Shown: positions 19,261 to 28,217 of the stretch, piece by piece
Layout of the letters: each line of letters begins with the position of its first letter
Numbering within the stretch: position 1 is the stretch's first letter
Assembly (NCBI RefSeq): GCF_002095535.1
Contig: NZ_MLJI01000002.1
Coordinates: forward strand, 1,286,237-1,350,236
DNA: 64,000 nucleotides
Direction: 5' to 3'
Source: Pantoea cypripedii
GTDB taxonomy: Bacteria; Pseudomonadota; Gammaproteobacteria; Enterobacterales; Enterobacteriaceae
The notes under the pieces: model-generated
What the model was told of the DNA's origin: nothing
The model's database searches: none
The model's input: the letters and a program-made list of their open reading frames with translations, nothing else
Translations under genes and position numbers: made by a program

Positions 19261-19731
19261 TTAATTGAGGTGAAGGAGCTGGGTGGTGTTGGTGGCTGAC
19301 AAGGGGGCTGGAATGGTCAGGCCGGTCATGCTGATCGCCTTTCCCTGGCTGTCATACAGCTGGCCCGACTGCCATCGAAGAACCAGACCTGATCCCAGCG
19401 AGAGGGTCCGCAGACGGGTTTCAATGCCTGGCACCTCTGCGATGTCCACCCATACCCATAACCGCCCGCCGCTGAGTGCGTAATGGATCCGGTCATCCGG
19501 TGCAGAGAAGGGCAGACCCAGCGATGAGATCGCCGGTAATGTTGTTGCGCCCGGATTTTGCCAGCGCCAGTGGCCAAAATACTGGCTCAGATTCAGCATC
19601 TGCATGGCGATGGTTCCGGCTTCCTGCGTCTGCTGGCGTTCAATGGCGTTATTGAACTGCCGCCCCTCTTCATGCGTAATCAGCGTGAACATACTGATAA
19701 CAAGGGCGAAGAACAGTGTTGTCCAGGCCAT
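19261..19731 (-). CDS. pilM: PilM pilus accessory protein, 156 aa
   Basis: A small protein with one N-terminal hydrophobic helix, 'MAWTTLFFALVISMFTLITHEE', and a periplasmic domain ending in 'LTIPAPLSATNTTQLLHLN'. It sits between pilL and pilN as in R64, which, with its size, is the reason for the symbol. In R64 it is a thin-pilus assembly component of unclear role. It should not be confused with the actin-like PilM of other type IV pilus systems; no ATP-binding motif is present. Confidence 0.75.
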   Translation of the reverse strand: MAWTTLFFALVISMFTLITHEEGRQFNNAIERQQTQEAGTIAMQMLNLSQYFGHWRWQNPGATTLPAISSLGLPFSAPDDRIHYALSGGRLWVWVDIAEVPGIETRLRTLSLGSGLVLRWQSGQLYDSQGKAISMTGLTIPAPLSATNTTQLLHLN

Positions 19732-19746
19732 ACGTCCTGCTCCCGA

Positions 19747-21153
19747 TCAGGGTGCCTTGTCGGTGACTCCGACAAGGCACTGTTTGGGGTAAAGGGTGGA
19801 GTACAGCGGTGTCCTGGCTGACTGGTAGAGGGCAAATGTCTGATCCAGGGCTTCCTGCCAGGTCCCCGTTTTTTCGAAGCGCACATCAATGGAGTAATCG
19901 ACTGGCGTAGTCCAGACAACGTTCCAGTGCGGCCCTTGCCCCGGAACATCGCATACCGCTTTTGCCGCCCAGAGGGTGATAGTCTGGTGCAGCATGTTCC
20001 CTTTTTCGGCAACCCATACCTGCGGGGGGCTGGCCGTCGCGGAGGATGGCGGTGTTACTCCGGGTGTTGCGGTACCCGTGAGCGGGTGCGGAGTCGCAGG
20101 GGGCAGAGGAATAACCGGAGTGACCACCGGCGCAGCAGCAGACGGAGAGATAACCAGTGTTCTGGTGTTCCAGTTCAGATGTCCCCAGAGGTTCTGACGA
20201 TTCAGCAGGTTGTCCAGCCCGCGGTACCACTGATCGTTAACGCCGAAATTACGCACCCGGCTGCTGCGCGCACTTTTTGGTACGCCAGACCAGGATGTCG
20301 TCCAGCCTGCCGGGGTCATCCGCATAACCCACTGCTCGGTGGTCAGATTATCTGCGGACAGGAATATCACGGGTTCTCCCGGAGCCTGACCTGTCATAAC
20401 CAGCCTGGACGCCGGATTTTTCACCGGAGATGTTGCGGCCGGTGCTGCGGTATTCTCACGGAACGGATTTTTCGGTGTTGGTGCTGTGTTGGCCGGAGAG
20501 GTTACCGGTACAGGCATTGACGGCCGGGCGTTAACCATTGGGGCCGTCGCTACGGGGCGGAGAGCAGGGGGCGGCGCCTGTGTTCCCGGTACAGCTGCCG
20601 TTGTTGTAATGGTCAGGATTTTCTGGTTCCAGTCCAGGTGGCCATAAAGATGTTGCTCCTGTAACAGGCGGTTCAGGCTGCGGTGCCACTGATCGTTGGA
20701 TGACCAGGACACCAGACGGGTATTCAGTGCCGGCGTGGCCGCATTCTCCTGGCGCAACTGCCAGTCTGCCGGGAGAAGTCGCCTTACCACCTGTCCCGTT
20801 GTCTGGTTACGGATGAGGGGGACGGACACGACCGGGACTGACGGTACGCTCCCGGTCATCACCAGAGCTGATAATGCATTGCTGATAACCGGTGAGGGCA
20901 GGGGCTGAGATACTGATGCCGGATGAGAGACCGGGGCAACGGTGGCCTGTACCGGTGTCACAGGCTGCGGCCGTGGTGCGGTGATGGCCGGGGCTATTCG
21001 TCGTTGTGTCTGCGCGATGACCTCCGTGCTGTCACTGATCTGACCATCGATAAATACCAGCGCCGGGGTCACGGGTTCCCGCGGCCGGGCGCTGAGACTG
21101 TCGCAGCCTGCCAGCAGTACCGGCAGAAGCAGGGAAAAGTATCTTATTTGCAT
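19747..21153 (-). CDS. pilL: PilL lipoprotein with three TcpQ-like modules
   Basis: The lipobox 'LLPVLLAGC' puts the lipidated cysteine at residue 17. ATG 21153 follows GGAG. The protein is about 468 aa. Two related modules are obvious: 'TTGQVVRRLLPADWQL...NDQWHRSLNRLLQEQHLYGHLDWNQKILTIT' and 'TTEQWVMRMTPAGWTT...NDQWYRGLDNLLNRQNLWGHLNWNTRTLVIS'. A more divergent C-terminal one is 'WVAEKGNMLHQTITLWAAKAVCDV...'. Proline-rich linkers join them. TcpQ-type domains bind or localise secretins, so PilL probably partners PilN at the outer membrane. The module duplication is unusually clear. Confidence 0.85.
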   Translation of the reverse strand: MQIRYFSLLLPVLLAGCDSLSARPREPVTPALVFIDGQISDSTEVIAQTQRRIAPAITAPRPQPVTPVQATVAPVSHPASVSQPLPSPVISNALSALVMTGSVPSVPVVSVPLIRNQTTGQVVRRLLPADWQLRQENAATPALNTRLVSWSSNDQWHRSLNRLLQEQHLYGHLDWNQKILTITTTAAVPGTQAPPPALRPVATAPMVNARPSMPVPVTSPANTAPTPKNPFRENTAAPAATSPVKNPASRLVMTGQAPGEPVIFLSADNLTTEQWVMRMTPAGWTTSWSGVPKSARSSRVRNFGVNDQWYRGLDNLLNRQNLWGHLNWNTRTLVISPSAAAPVVTPVIPLPPATPHPLTGTATPGVTPPSSATASPPQVWVAEKGNMLHQTITLWAAKAVCDVPGQGPHWNVVWTTPVDYSIDVRFEKTGTWQEALDQTFALYQSARTPLYSTLYPKQCLVGVTDKAP

Positions 21154-21208
21154 GAAATCTCCGGAAAGGGAGGTTTGTGGGAACAAAACATCCCCGGACG
21201 GGATGTCA

Positions 21209-21798
21209 TTAATATTGCGGGTTAACTGGCTGCAGCGTGACATCCAGACCGGTGCGGCTGATCTGTGCGTAGCGGTGATCGGCCAGGAGGTATATCAGAA
21301 TAAGCAGGACACGTTCAGTGCGTGGGGTATGGCGTTCCCGGACAGTACCTGTCATCCGGAGCCCCTGCTTCGTCAGGTAACGCATAATTTCGTCAGTCCG
21401 CTTACGTGTGAGAAGGTGTGAACGGATCGTGACCGTCCGCCCCCGCATCAGGGCATCAGCAATGCACTGGTTCAGCTGCTTTTTCAGTAATGCCACGTCG
21501 CGGGGATAACGGCAGCGGGCATTCGCCCACGGGCTCAGGTGTATCTGCGTGGTGCTCCCTTTGTCACGGCTGTAAAACCCGCAGGCCATGAATGACCGCA
21601 GACGACGGGCAACGATGCCCGGCAGTAATGGTGCGCTGGCCAGCAGAATAAAGGAGACGACAAAAAACAGGGGTTGCTGATGTGGCGGTACTGAATGCTG
21701 GTGATGACACAGGCCGTTGCAATCCAGATTAAGAGCAGGCATACGGGGAGCATGCGAAGCCCTTTTCTCCTGGCTACGGTATGACCGGGGACGGGCAT
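21209..21798 (-). CDS. pilK: Probable PilK, membrane protein split in T/A run
   Basis: Two overlapping frames join into one plausible protein at the A6 run 21662-21667. The first gives 'RMLPVCLLLIWIATACVITSIQYRHISNPC'; the second continues 'FFVVSFILLASAPLLPGIVARRLRSFMACGFYSRDKG' to 'GLDVTLQPVNPQY'. One extra base in the run restores the frame, giving two membrane helices and a basic cytosolic domain. I place the start at ATG 21798, overlapping the previous stop; ATG 21753, with GGG upstream, is the alternative. Named by position before pilL only. Confidence 0.5.
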
Positions 21799-22415
21799 CA
21801 CGCAGGGTTCACCGTCGGGGTAACGACCATCAGGCGCATCCTGTCAGGACCGACAGGCGTCATAAACAACACCTTCTGCCCCACAGCCAGCGACAGACGC
21901 TGGGCGAAACCAATGGTGTTCTTACCCTCAGACTGTGTCATGTCCACAGCCAGGATTATTTTTGCTGCACCCGGGGTATGAAACGGTGTTATGGCCATTG
22001 CAATGCTGTTCAGGTACTGGTTTTCTTCGTTAACCGTCTGGCCTTCCAACGTGCGTTTTACGTTGTAGTGCTGGACGGCAAATGGGACCACCTGAGCGGA
22101 TGTGGTTTGAGCGTTCATCTCCTGAATCAGGTGGATTTTACCCGAGCGGGTTTGTTCCGCGATGACGTGCTCCAGCGATGTGCTGAGCATGGTGAATGTC
22201 GGTCGTGGCCCCTTCTCAGTCAGTAATGCGGCCAGCGCCGGCACTTGTGCCGGGTTGTACTCATAGACACCCACCTTTAGCGTAATGACCTCAGGACCAG
22301 CCTTCAGGGAATGCCCGGCAGGGTGGGTATCAGGCTTTGCTGCCCCGGGCTGGATCATGTTACAGCCCGTCAGGGCCAGGGAAAGGGCGAGGCAAATCGT
22401 TGTGAGGTGTTTCAT
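21798..22415 (-). CDS. Pil-operon lipoprotein (pilJ position), 205 aa
   Basis: The lipobox 'LALSLALTGC' puts the cysteine at residue 18, followed by a secreted domain of about 187 residues ('VITLKVGVYEYNPAQVPALAALL', 'FAVQHYNVKRTLEGQTVNEENQYLNSI', 'GQKVLFMTPVGPDRMRLMVV'). The pattern 'NQYLNSIAMAITPFHTP' near the end, with a closing beta-rich stretch, recalls secretin-associated lipoproteins, but I do not recognise a named family. It heads the intact part of the pil operon, and its stop overlaps the next gene. It is probably an outer-membrane partner of the thin pilus, equivalent by position to pilI/pilJ. Confidence 0.6.
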   Translation of the reverse strand: MKHLTTICLALSLALTGCNMIQPGAAKPDTHPAGHSLKAGPEVITLKVGVYEYNPAQVPALAALLTEKGPRPTFTMLSTSLEHVIAEQTRSGKIHLIQEMNAQTTSAQVVPFAVQHYNVKRTLEGQTVNEENQYLNSIAMAITPFHTPGAAKIILAVDMTQSEGKNTIGFAQRLSLAVGQKVLFMTPVGPDRMRLMVVTPTVNPA

Positions 22416-22492
22416 GGAGATATTCCTGTATTGAAAAGAGGTGTGCGATCACTGTGAGGGGAAAGCGATACCGGCAGGTGGTTCATCCATAT

Positions 22493-22711
22493 TCAGGGAC
22501 TGTCCGGGGCACAGATGTTTATGAAACTGGACTGAATCCTGAGTTCATCCCGGAGATCATCTGCCTCTCTCAGGGCTTTTAGCGCGCGATCAAATTCAGT
22601 TCGCGATACGGTTTCAGTTCTGGCACCTGGCGAGCAGGTTAATGCCACGTCAGTGTCGCTGCGGCTGATAACGATGCATTGCGTCTGGTAGCGAAGGCCT
22701 TTCTGGACCAC
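22493..22711 (-). CDS. Small unknown protein, 5' end disturbed
   Basis: The frame gives 72 residues from GTG 22711, 'KGLRYQTQCIVISRSDTDVALTCSPGARTETVSRTEFDRALKALREADDLRDEL'. There is no Shine-Dalgarno at this start. The frame immediately upstream reads 'IKHAVVNEVALMSAPRGPE', which would join if one A of the run near 22690 were dropped. The real gene is therefore probably longer at the N-terminus and broken by indels close to the piece edge. No family was recognised; by position it is a first gene of the pil operon. Confidence 0.4.
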   Translation of the reverse strand: MVQKGLRYQTQCIVISRSDTDVALTCSPGARTETVSRTEFDRALKALREADDLRDELRIQSSFINICAPDSP

Positions 22712-23069
22712 GGGGCGCGGACATCAGCGCCACTTCATTGACCACCGCGTGTTTTATCGGGTACCAGCTGACTGGTGTGGATGGCGAGCAACGTTCCCGC
22801 CCAAACTAACGACGGCATCGACGAGCACGACAAAGCACCACTTCCATTTGCCGGGGCGGGGTTTTGTGGAACAGGTGGCTGGTTGCTATTAAAAAACGAC
22901 CATAAAAAACGGACAAACGAAAAAAAACTACGCCCAAACCGAAAACTAATGTATCCCCATGCCCCCGTCCGGCTTACAGGTGATCAGCGGTTCAGACAGG
23001 GCAGAAAACGGGCAGCAGCAGAAGCAGCAGCCCGGGTTATTTTTTTAGTTCATGGTATTTCCTGTGGGA
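22712..23069. other. Pil-operon 5' region with broken frames
   Basis: No intact gene is visible. On the minus strand, ATG near 23053 with AGGAAA upstream is followed within two codons by an A7 run and a stop. Shifting frames gives a signal-peptide-like 'PGLLLLLLPVF' and then 'SALSEPLITCKPDGGMG'. Further down, 'KWKWCFVVLVDAVVSLGGNVARHPHQ' looks like a membrane helix. I read this as one or two small pil genes with several single-base errors near the piece edge at 23069. Confidence 0.35.
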
Positions 23070-23081
23070 CTAGCTAGCTAG
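23070..23081. other. Artificial contig linker 3
   Basis: The third CTAGCTAGCTAG. To its left are the damaged first pil genes, to its right the truncated exclusion-like gene after traY. Both sides belong to the plasmid, but this adjacency is not natural. Confidence 0.93.
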
Positions 23082-23421
23082 CCTTACGATAGTCAAAGCC
23101 GATATAAGTGTTTTTCCAGAACAACCAACCTTCAGAGTCTTTCGTCGGGTTGAAGTGGCCTGTTGCCCTGATTTCGCTCAGAACGGACTGGATCTTCTGT
23201 TTGCGTTTTTTGGCAATGGAGTAATTTAAAATAAATGGAGCGAATAGTAGAGTCCAACAACCAAAACCTATTACATACTCACTGTAAGTAGAGTAGTCAT
23301 TTGTTAGTGCTGCTGCGGTATATATGACACCATAAAAAACAAGACTTATTATTCCTGCAACATAGAAAAAAGATTTAGCCACAATATAAAGAGACCACCA
23401 TCTCGGATAGCGATTGACCAT
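23082..23421 (-). CDS. Exclusion (ExcA)-like membrane protein, truncated
   Basis: At least 113 residues are present before the coding sequence runs into the linker. ATG 23421 has GGAGGG at good spacing. Two hydrophobic helices ('FYVAGIISLVFYGVIYTAA' and 'YVIGFGCWTLLFAPFILNY') are followed by a basic cytosolic region, 'AKKRKQKIQSVLSEI'. In IncI plasmids the gene after traY is the entry-exclusion gene excA, whose product acts in the recipient inner membrane against TraY of an incoming donor. Position and topology suggest the same here, but sequence recognition is weak. It is AT-rich relative to the tra genes, as exclusion genes often are. Confidence 0.5.
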
Positions 23422-23478
23422 AATTAACCCTCCACGTTTCTTCCTATCTTATGTTTATTAATATGTGATGTCCATTTT

Positions 23479-25633
23479 TTATTGATTAATACCATCTTTA
23501 TCTGCTGGGTTACTGTTTAACCCTTTGGTACTGATACCTGGGGTCTGTCTTATATTTCTAGCTCCCCCTGCAAAAATATCTTTGACCGAACTTGCCATGC
23601 TTCCCATAGTATTGGGCGCATCACGTCCACCAAGGAATGAGATGACATAATCTGGAAGGTAAGCCTGTAGGGCAAACATACTGGACACCAGAGAAGTACA
23701 GAGACGGGCATAGATCATCAAAAATCCGAATAGGCTGAACACCCCCGTTAAGGAATTCGCCTGTACGTTAACCAGTGCGGCACCAAAAAGTGCATGCAAT
23801 ATCGTACCTGCTGCCACAATAGCCACTGATGCAAAGAAGAAACCAAATACCATCAGGGGCGGGCGTATCATCGTATCAATGAGGTAGATATACCCATAGG
23901 CGGCTCTGCTGCCCCGATCCTGGGAGGTACCGAGATGAGTTGCGCCCCAGAGAGGTCCGGCAGTACAGCCAACCAGTACGCTGACAATCCAGTTGCCGAT
24001 CCCGGTCATCCAGTAGATGAAGGGGATAAAGGGCAGGTAGATAGACAGCGAGAAGCCCGCTGTAAACATAAGTAAAAGCAGGAAGTAGACCACGGGTGAT
24101 ACTGCATCCAACCCTTTATTGATTCCACTTACGGTACCAGTGGTGAGATCCAGTGCTTTTCCCAAAAGTGAGCCATCACCAATAGCTGCGATGACTCTAG
24201 CAGCAGTGAAGGCAGTTAGTGTTCCTTCGGCAGCGACTAAAGTAATGTCGCCAACGTTTTTCATTTTTACCAGTGGATTCACTTGGCCGTTATCAGTGCC
24301 CGTACCTGTTAACACAGTAGCGACTTTGTTGGTAAACCATTGGGATGTTGGTGCAATGGAGTTCATTAATATGCTGTTAGGATCGTTACTATCTTTAGCC
24401 TGTTGCTCATCCTTTGACACAACAGTTCCCAGTGCAGGTGCGTAGGTGCTGTTCTGCAACTGAGTCCGATAGGCACTCATCACCGCAGTAAACAGCTCTG
24501 CGTTACCGACTTCCCCCAGTGCTGACATACCACTGGTTGCCGGTGCTCGGCTGGCCACTTCAATTAAGCGCTGGTTTGCGGTCGCAAAGGTCTGGTACCA
24601 GGCCCCTAATGCCGCCCAGCCATAAGTATCCAGATAATTTCGCAGGCTGTCCTGTATACCACTCTGCTCAGATTGTGCCGGAAGGGCCTGCTGAACGGTC
24701 TGCTCATAGGTATTTGCAGCCTGTTGTATCCGGCTTTCAATATCAGGGAGTGTGCCGGCGTCATTTGTCCGTTTATCCTGAAACCCCCTGACAAATTCAC
24801 TGGCCGCGCTGTCCATATCCTTGATCATCGCATCCATCGCCGAATGCTGCGCGTCCACAATCTTGCGGGTATCACCTGAACTGAGCGGGTTAAAGAAGCT
24901 ACCAGAAGATGAGGAGCCTGAATTCTGCTGTTCCGGGATGCTGGCCGTTCCACAGACCCCGCTGCCATTACTCACCCGGAAAGTGTAGTTACCGCCACTG
25001 GTGCCGGAGGATTCTGACATTTTCGGCGTAGACGATGGAACTGTGCTGTTGTAATCATCAAGGGCACTATTTATGCCGTATTTGCACAGTTGCATTTCAA
25101 AAATACCGCGCGCTGCTGTACGGGTAGACGACTGAGTGGGCTGCACAGTAAGTGAATAGCCACTGGCGATATCATCAGCGGCTTTTTTGCACCATCAGAT
25201 TGGCCGACCCGACACCCATAATGGATGCGCCCCAGAGCATGATGAGCTGGGCCAGGCTCCAGCCGTTACCCGTCGGGACTATCATCAGAAACCCTGCTAC
25301 GGTGCTCAGCGTACCAACAATATCCCGGTCAGCGCTGAATACCTTACCCTGATGGCCCGTTTTATTGATGTGGCGAAGGCCGATAAAGATGAACCAGACG
25401 ACGGCAAGGATAGCGATGATGCCGTTAAAAAGGGCAAAAAGATTACCGATCATCGTCGTGTTGCCCCCGGCAAGCGGGTTAGTCACCACGTCGCCGAAGA
25501 TTGTGACCAGTGCCTGGCGGGATAAATCCTGAGCATTGGTAGCGGCAGAGACAATGTCGTCGTAAGTAATGGCCCACGCCGGAATGGCAGGCATAAGCAG
25601 GCCTGCGCAAAGCGCACGATAGATGTTTTTCAC
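23479..25633 (-). CDS. traY: TraY (DotA-like) polytopic protein, split in A6 run
   Basis: GTG 25633 follows GGAG. The N-terminal frame, 'MKNIYRALCAGLLMPAIPAWAITYDDIVSAATNAQDLSRQ', carries a signal sequence and two membrane helices and stops at 25175. Dropping one A from the run at 25183-25188 joins 'GSANLMVQK' to 'AADDIASGYSLTVQPTQSSTRTAARGIFEMQLCKYG' and the remaining 550 residues. The repaired product is about 717 aa, near R64 TraY. C-terminal helices such as 'VVYFLLLLMFTAGFSLSIYLPFIPFIYWM' and 'VLVGCTAGPLWGATHL' match the DotA/TraY family. It is an inner-membrane transfer protein and the target of exclusion. Confidence 0.9.
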
Positions 25634-25674
25634 AGGAACTCCGGGAGATTACAGGAATGCCGGGGTGGCAAAGA

Positions 25675-25699
25675 AAAACCGGGCAGGGCGCCCGGTTTT
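25675..25699. terminator. Intrinsic terminator between traX and traY
   Basis: AAAACCGGGC (25675-25684) pairs with GCCCGGTTTT (25690-25699): a 10-bp perfect stem, 5-base loop and T-tracts on both strands. On the minus strand it lies in the 258-base gap between the traX stop and the traY start, so it should limit or attenuate read-through into traY and the exclusion gene. No other gene was seen in this gap. Confidence 0.75.
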
Positions 25700-25891
25700 C
25701 AGCACGTAAGGAATGTTGCCATGATGGCCGGAAGATGAGTGGCGGTGCATTTTCAGGTTTTCATCAGGCCCGTTGTCTGCTTCAGCGTTTCGCTATCCTG
25801 TAGCGAGATTTGTCTATGGGAGTACGGCAGGATGAGGCAGATCAGCTGTGAGGGCTTTCCGTGACTCTTCGTGACTTGGTGGCCCGTGATA

Positions 25892-26431
25892 TCAGTCACC
25901 GCGTATGGCATCGCGCACCGCATTGGTTTCCGCCAAAAAATGGCGGAAGGTACCGCGTTCAGCGAGACTCACCCGACGGTTACGCAACTGCCAAAGCCGG
26001 TAAGTCACAATAAGGGCCTTTGACCAGGCTACCCCGGCACCGGAAAGCAGAACCAGAGCGGTAGTGAACTGATGGAACGTTATCCCACTACCGGTGATCA
26101 CTGGAGCGAGTGTAAATAAAGGTACCGGAACCGCCAGGAGCCAGAACATGATCCGCCAGCGACGCCGTTGCCTCAGGTAGTTTTTCTCCAGATCTTCTGC
26201 TGTCAGCCCGGATGCTGCCACTGCGGCCGACCAGTCCGGAGAGGACGGTGGCGCGGCGGACACATCCAGGTCAGGAAACGCATTGCGGATGCGTTCCATA
26301 TTCCGGGCTGTCACATCGCGGGAGCTGCGAAGGAACCACTGTGTCTCCTGTACCGGCAGGAAAAGGCTCAGCAGTCCGCGGGTGATGCGCCACAGGCGGC
26401 GGGGTTTCTTCGGTTTGTCATCGATTATCAT
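25892..26431 (-). CDS. traX: TraX conjugal transfer protein, 179 aa
   Basis: The protein has a basic cytosolic N-terminus, 'MIIDDKPKKPRRLWRITRGLLSLFLP', and two central hydrophobic helices ('RIMFWLLAVPVPLFTLAPVI' and 'FTTALVLLSGAGVAWSKALIV'), then a charged tail. Its start overlaps the traW stop by ATGA, so the two are translationally coupled. Position between traW and traY matches IncI TraX, an inner-membrane component of the type IVB transfer system. It is not the pilin-acetylating TraX of F. Confidence 0.78.
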   Translation of the reverse strand: MIIDDKPKKPRRLWRITRGLLSLFLPVQETQWFLRSSRDVTARNMERIRNAFPDLDVSAAPPSSPDWSAAVAASGLTAEDLEKNYLRQRRRWRIMFWLLAVPVPLFTLAPVITGSGITFHQFTTALVLLSGAGVAWSKALIVTYRLWQLRNRRVSLAERGTFRHFLAETNAVRDAIRGD

Positions 26432-27630
26432 CGGGCTGTTCCCTGGTTCATGGCGGACTCCAGCTGCTGTAGTCTCGGCGCATAAGTCTGGCGAGCGGTG
26501 ATGGCCAGCAACTGACCGTTAATCACATTCCCTCTGCGTAGCTGCTCCTTGATGTCGTTTAACTGCCAGTTTACAAGCGACGTGGTCCGGATAAGTTCGC
26601 GGATCAGGTTATCTCCGTCCATTTGTTGCAGATCGGAGATATAGGCGGTGTTGGCATATCGCCTGCCGGCTTCGAAGGACTCAAACTCGCGACGGCTCAT
26701 GTACCCTTTTGCTTTTGCTTCAGGTGAAGCCACTTCGTCAAAATACTGCGCGGCTGATGGAGACTGGAGGGCTTCCTGCAGTGCACTTTTTGTGGCTTCG
26801 CTGAGTTTGCTGTCCGCGATGAGTGACAACTGCGGCTCAGAAGCCGCATCGATGATACCGTTGTATTCGTTCAGCAGGCCCACGTAGGTGCGCCCGGTCA
26901 GCGTTTTCACTTCGCCTTTTCCGGGGGTACGACCAGCGGAAGGGCGAGCCGTGTTTTTCATGTAAGCCATTGCAGCGTCAGTCTGTTCCTGTGTCCATGT
27001 CAGCGCAGGTGCCTGACCTTCCGGACCTGCCCCGTCATACACTGAACGTACCTGGTTATCTCCACCGGGCAGCTCGCTGACAGCAGGACAGACGTCTGTG
27101 CCACCATAACGTGCATATTCGGCTGCTGTGCAGTAGGCCGCATGAACATTGGCGCCATCATAGGCATCCCGTGCCTGCGATTCTGCGACCGCAGTAAAAC
27201 GATGACGAACAGGGGCACTGCTTATGCCGCCACCGGATGACAGCCTGGAGGCGGTGCTGCCAGCGTCGCTCCGGATTTCCGATGCGACACCAGAGGCTGA
27301 ATCACTGCAAACGGAGTCCGGCACAGAGAAGCTTCTCCTGGCCTCCTCCAGACGCTGCGTTTCATTATTGAAGATCATCTGCTGACGGGTGGCCTGACCA
27401 TCCTGACTGATGACGGCCGTCAGCTTGTCCGAGTTCTGTGTGATGGCTGTGCCGGTGGCTTGCTGCATACGTACTATTTCAGACAGCGTGCCCTGAATGG
27501 TTCCCATTTCCGGCAGTATTTGCTGCGTCACGGGAATACTGGACATCACTTCAACAGGGTAGGCATAAACGGTCAGGGGGAGGCCTGCTGTCATCGTCAG
27601 CAGCAGTACCGGTAATCGAAAGGTGTGCAT
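26428..27630 (-). CDS. traW: TraW conjugal transfer protein, 400 aa
   Basis: A signal peptide, 'MHTFRLPVLLLTMTAGLPLTVYAYP', precedes a helical, glutamine-rich exported protein. Early heptad-like stretches ('MGTIQGTLSEIVRMQQATGTAITQNSDKLTAVI') suggest a coiled coil. Four cysteines near the middle ('DSVCSDS', 'HAAYCTA', 'TDVCPAV') may form disulfides. It is the IncI-type TraW, probably periplasmic, related by position to IcmX of Dot/Icm. It is unrelated to F-plasmid TraW. The gene is coupled to traX and uninterrupted. Confidence 0.82.
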   Translation of the reverse strand: MHTFRLPVLLLTMTAGLPLTVYAYPVEVMSSIPVTQQILPEMGTIQGTLSEIVRMQQATGTAITQNSDKLTAVISQDGQATRQQMIFNNETQRLEEARRSFSVPDSVCSDSASGVASEIRSDAGSTASRLSSGGGISSAPVRHRFTAVAESQARDAYDGANVHAAYCTAAEYARYGGTDVCPAVSELPGGDNQVRSVYDGAGPEGQAPALTWTQEQTDAAMAYMKNTARPSAGRTPGKGEVKTLTGRTYVGLLNEYNGIIDAASEPQLSLIADSKLSEATKSALQEALQSPSAAQYFDEVASPEAKAKGYMSRREFESFEAGRRYANTAYISDLQQMDGDNLIRELIRTTSLVNWQLNDIKEQLRRGNVINGQLLAITARQTYAPRLQQLESAMNQGTAR

Positions 27631-27641
27631 AAAAACCTCAG

Positions 27642-28217
27642 CTATAAGGTAAGCGGAGTGATAATTCCGGGAAGGCGAACAGAGAGGGTCCCGGGGGGCA
27701 GTCCTGCCAGAGGAAACGTCTGATACCGGCGCGATATCCGTCCCCGGTGATTGCGCGTATCGATAACCGTCAGGCCGCGCCGTTGTATTTGTGGGTATAA
27801 CGGCGGGGTGATATCCATGACCGGCCAGTCGCCCGCGCTGAGGGGCGGCGTATCCTCTGAGGCTGGCCAGAGCCAGGTGTCGTCACTCAGCAGTGCCTGA
27901 GCACTGTCGGGCAACATCCACTGAACGACATGCCTGGCTTCCCTTGCCGGCTCTCCGGGTTCGTCAACGCGCCAGATAGCGGTGGTAGTGAGTCTGGCCG
28001 GATATTCCTCCAGTCCCAGTAGAACACCGCATGCCTCCGGGCTTGCGCGTCTGTCTGAGGCGTACACCGCCCGTGATCCCACTGAGGCATCTGTCCGGAA
28101 GTGACGCGAAGACAAGGCGTAATGATGCCCATCGACATCGAGCAACAGGCGGGACAGACTGACCTGCCCGCGAGCGGGTCGGCGACAACGTGGGGTCAGA
28201 TGAATGGTGCATATCAA
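27642..28217 (-). CDS. traV: TraV conjugal transfer protein, 191 aa
   Basis: A soluble, basic protein with no signal peptide. It opens 'MICTIHLTPRCRRPARGQVSLSRLLLDVDGHHYALSSRHFRTD' and ends 'FPLAGLPPGTLSVRLPGIITPLTL'. Its start overlaps the traU stop (ATGA), and traW follows 11 bases later. Assignment rests on size and on exact position between traU and traW in the IncI transfer operon. No catalytic motif is visible, and its biochemical role is unknown. Confidence 0.72.
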   Translation of the reverse strand: MICTIHLTPRCRRPARGQVSLSRLLLDVDGHHYALSSRHFRTDASVGSRAVYASDRRASPEACGVLLGLEEYPARLTTTAIWRVDEPGEPAREARHVVQWMLPDSAQALLSDDTWLWPASEDTPPLSAGDWPVMDITPPLYPQIQRRGLTVIDTRNHRGRISRRYQTFPLAGLPPGTLSVRLPGIITPLTL

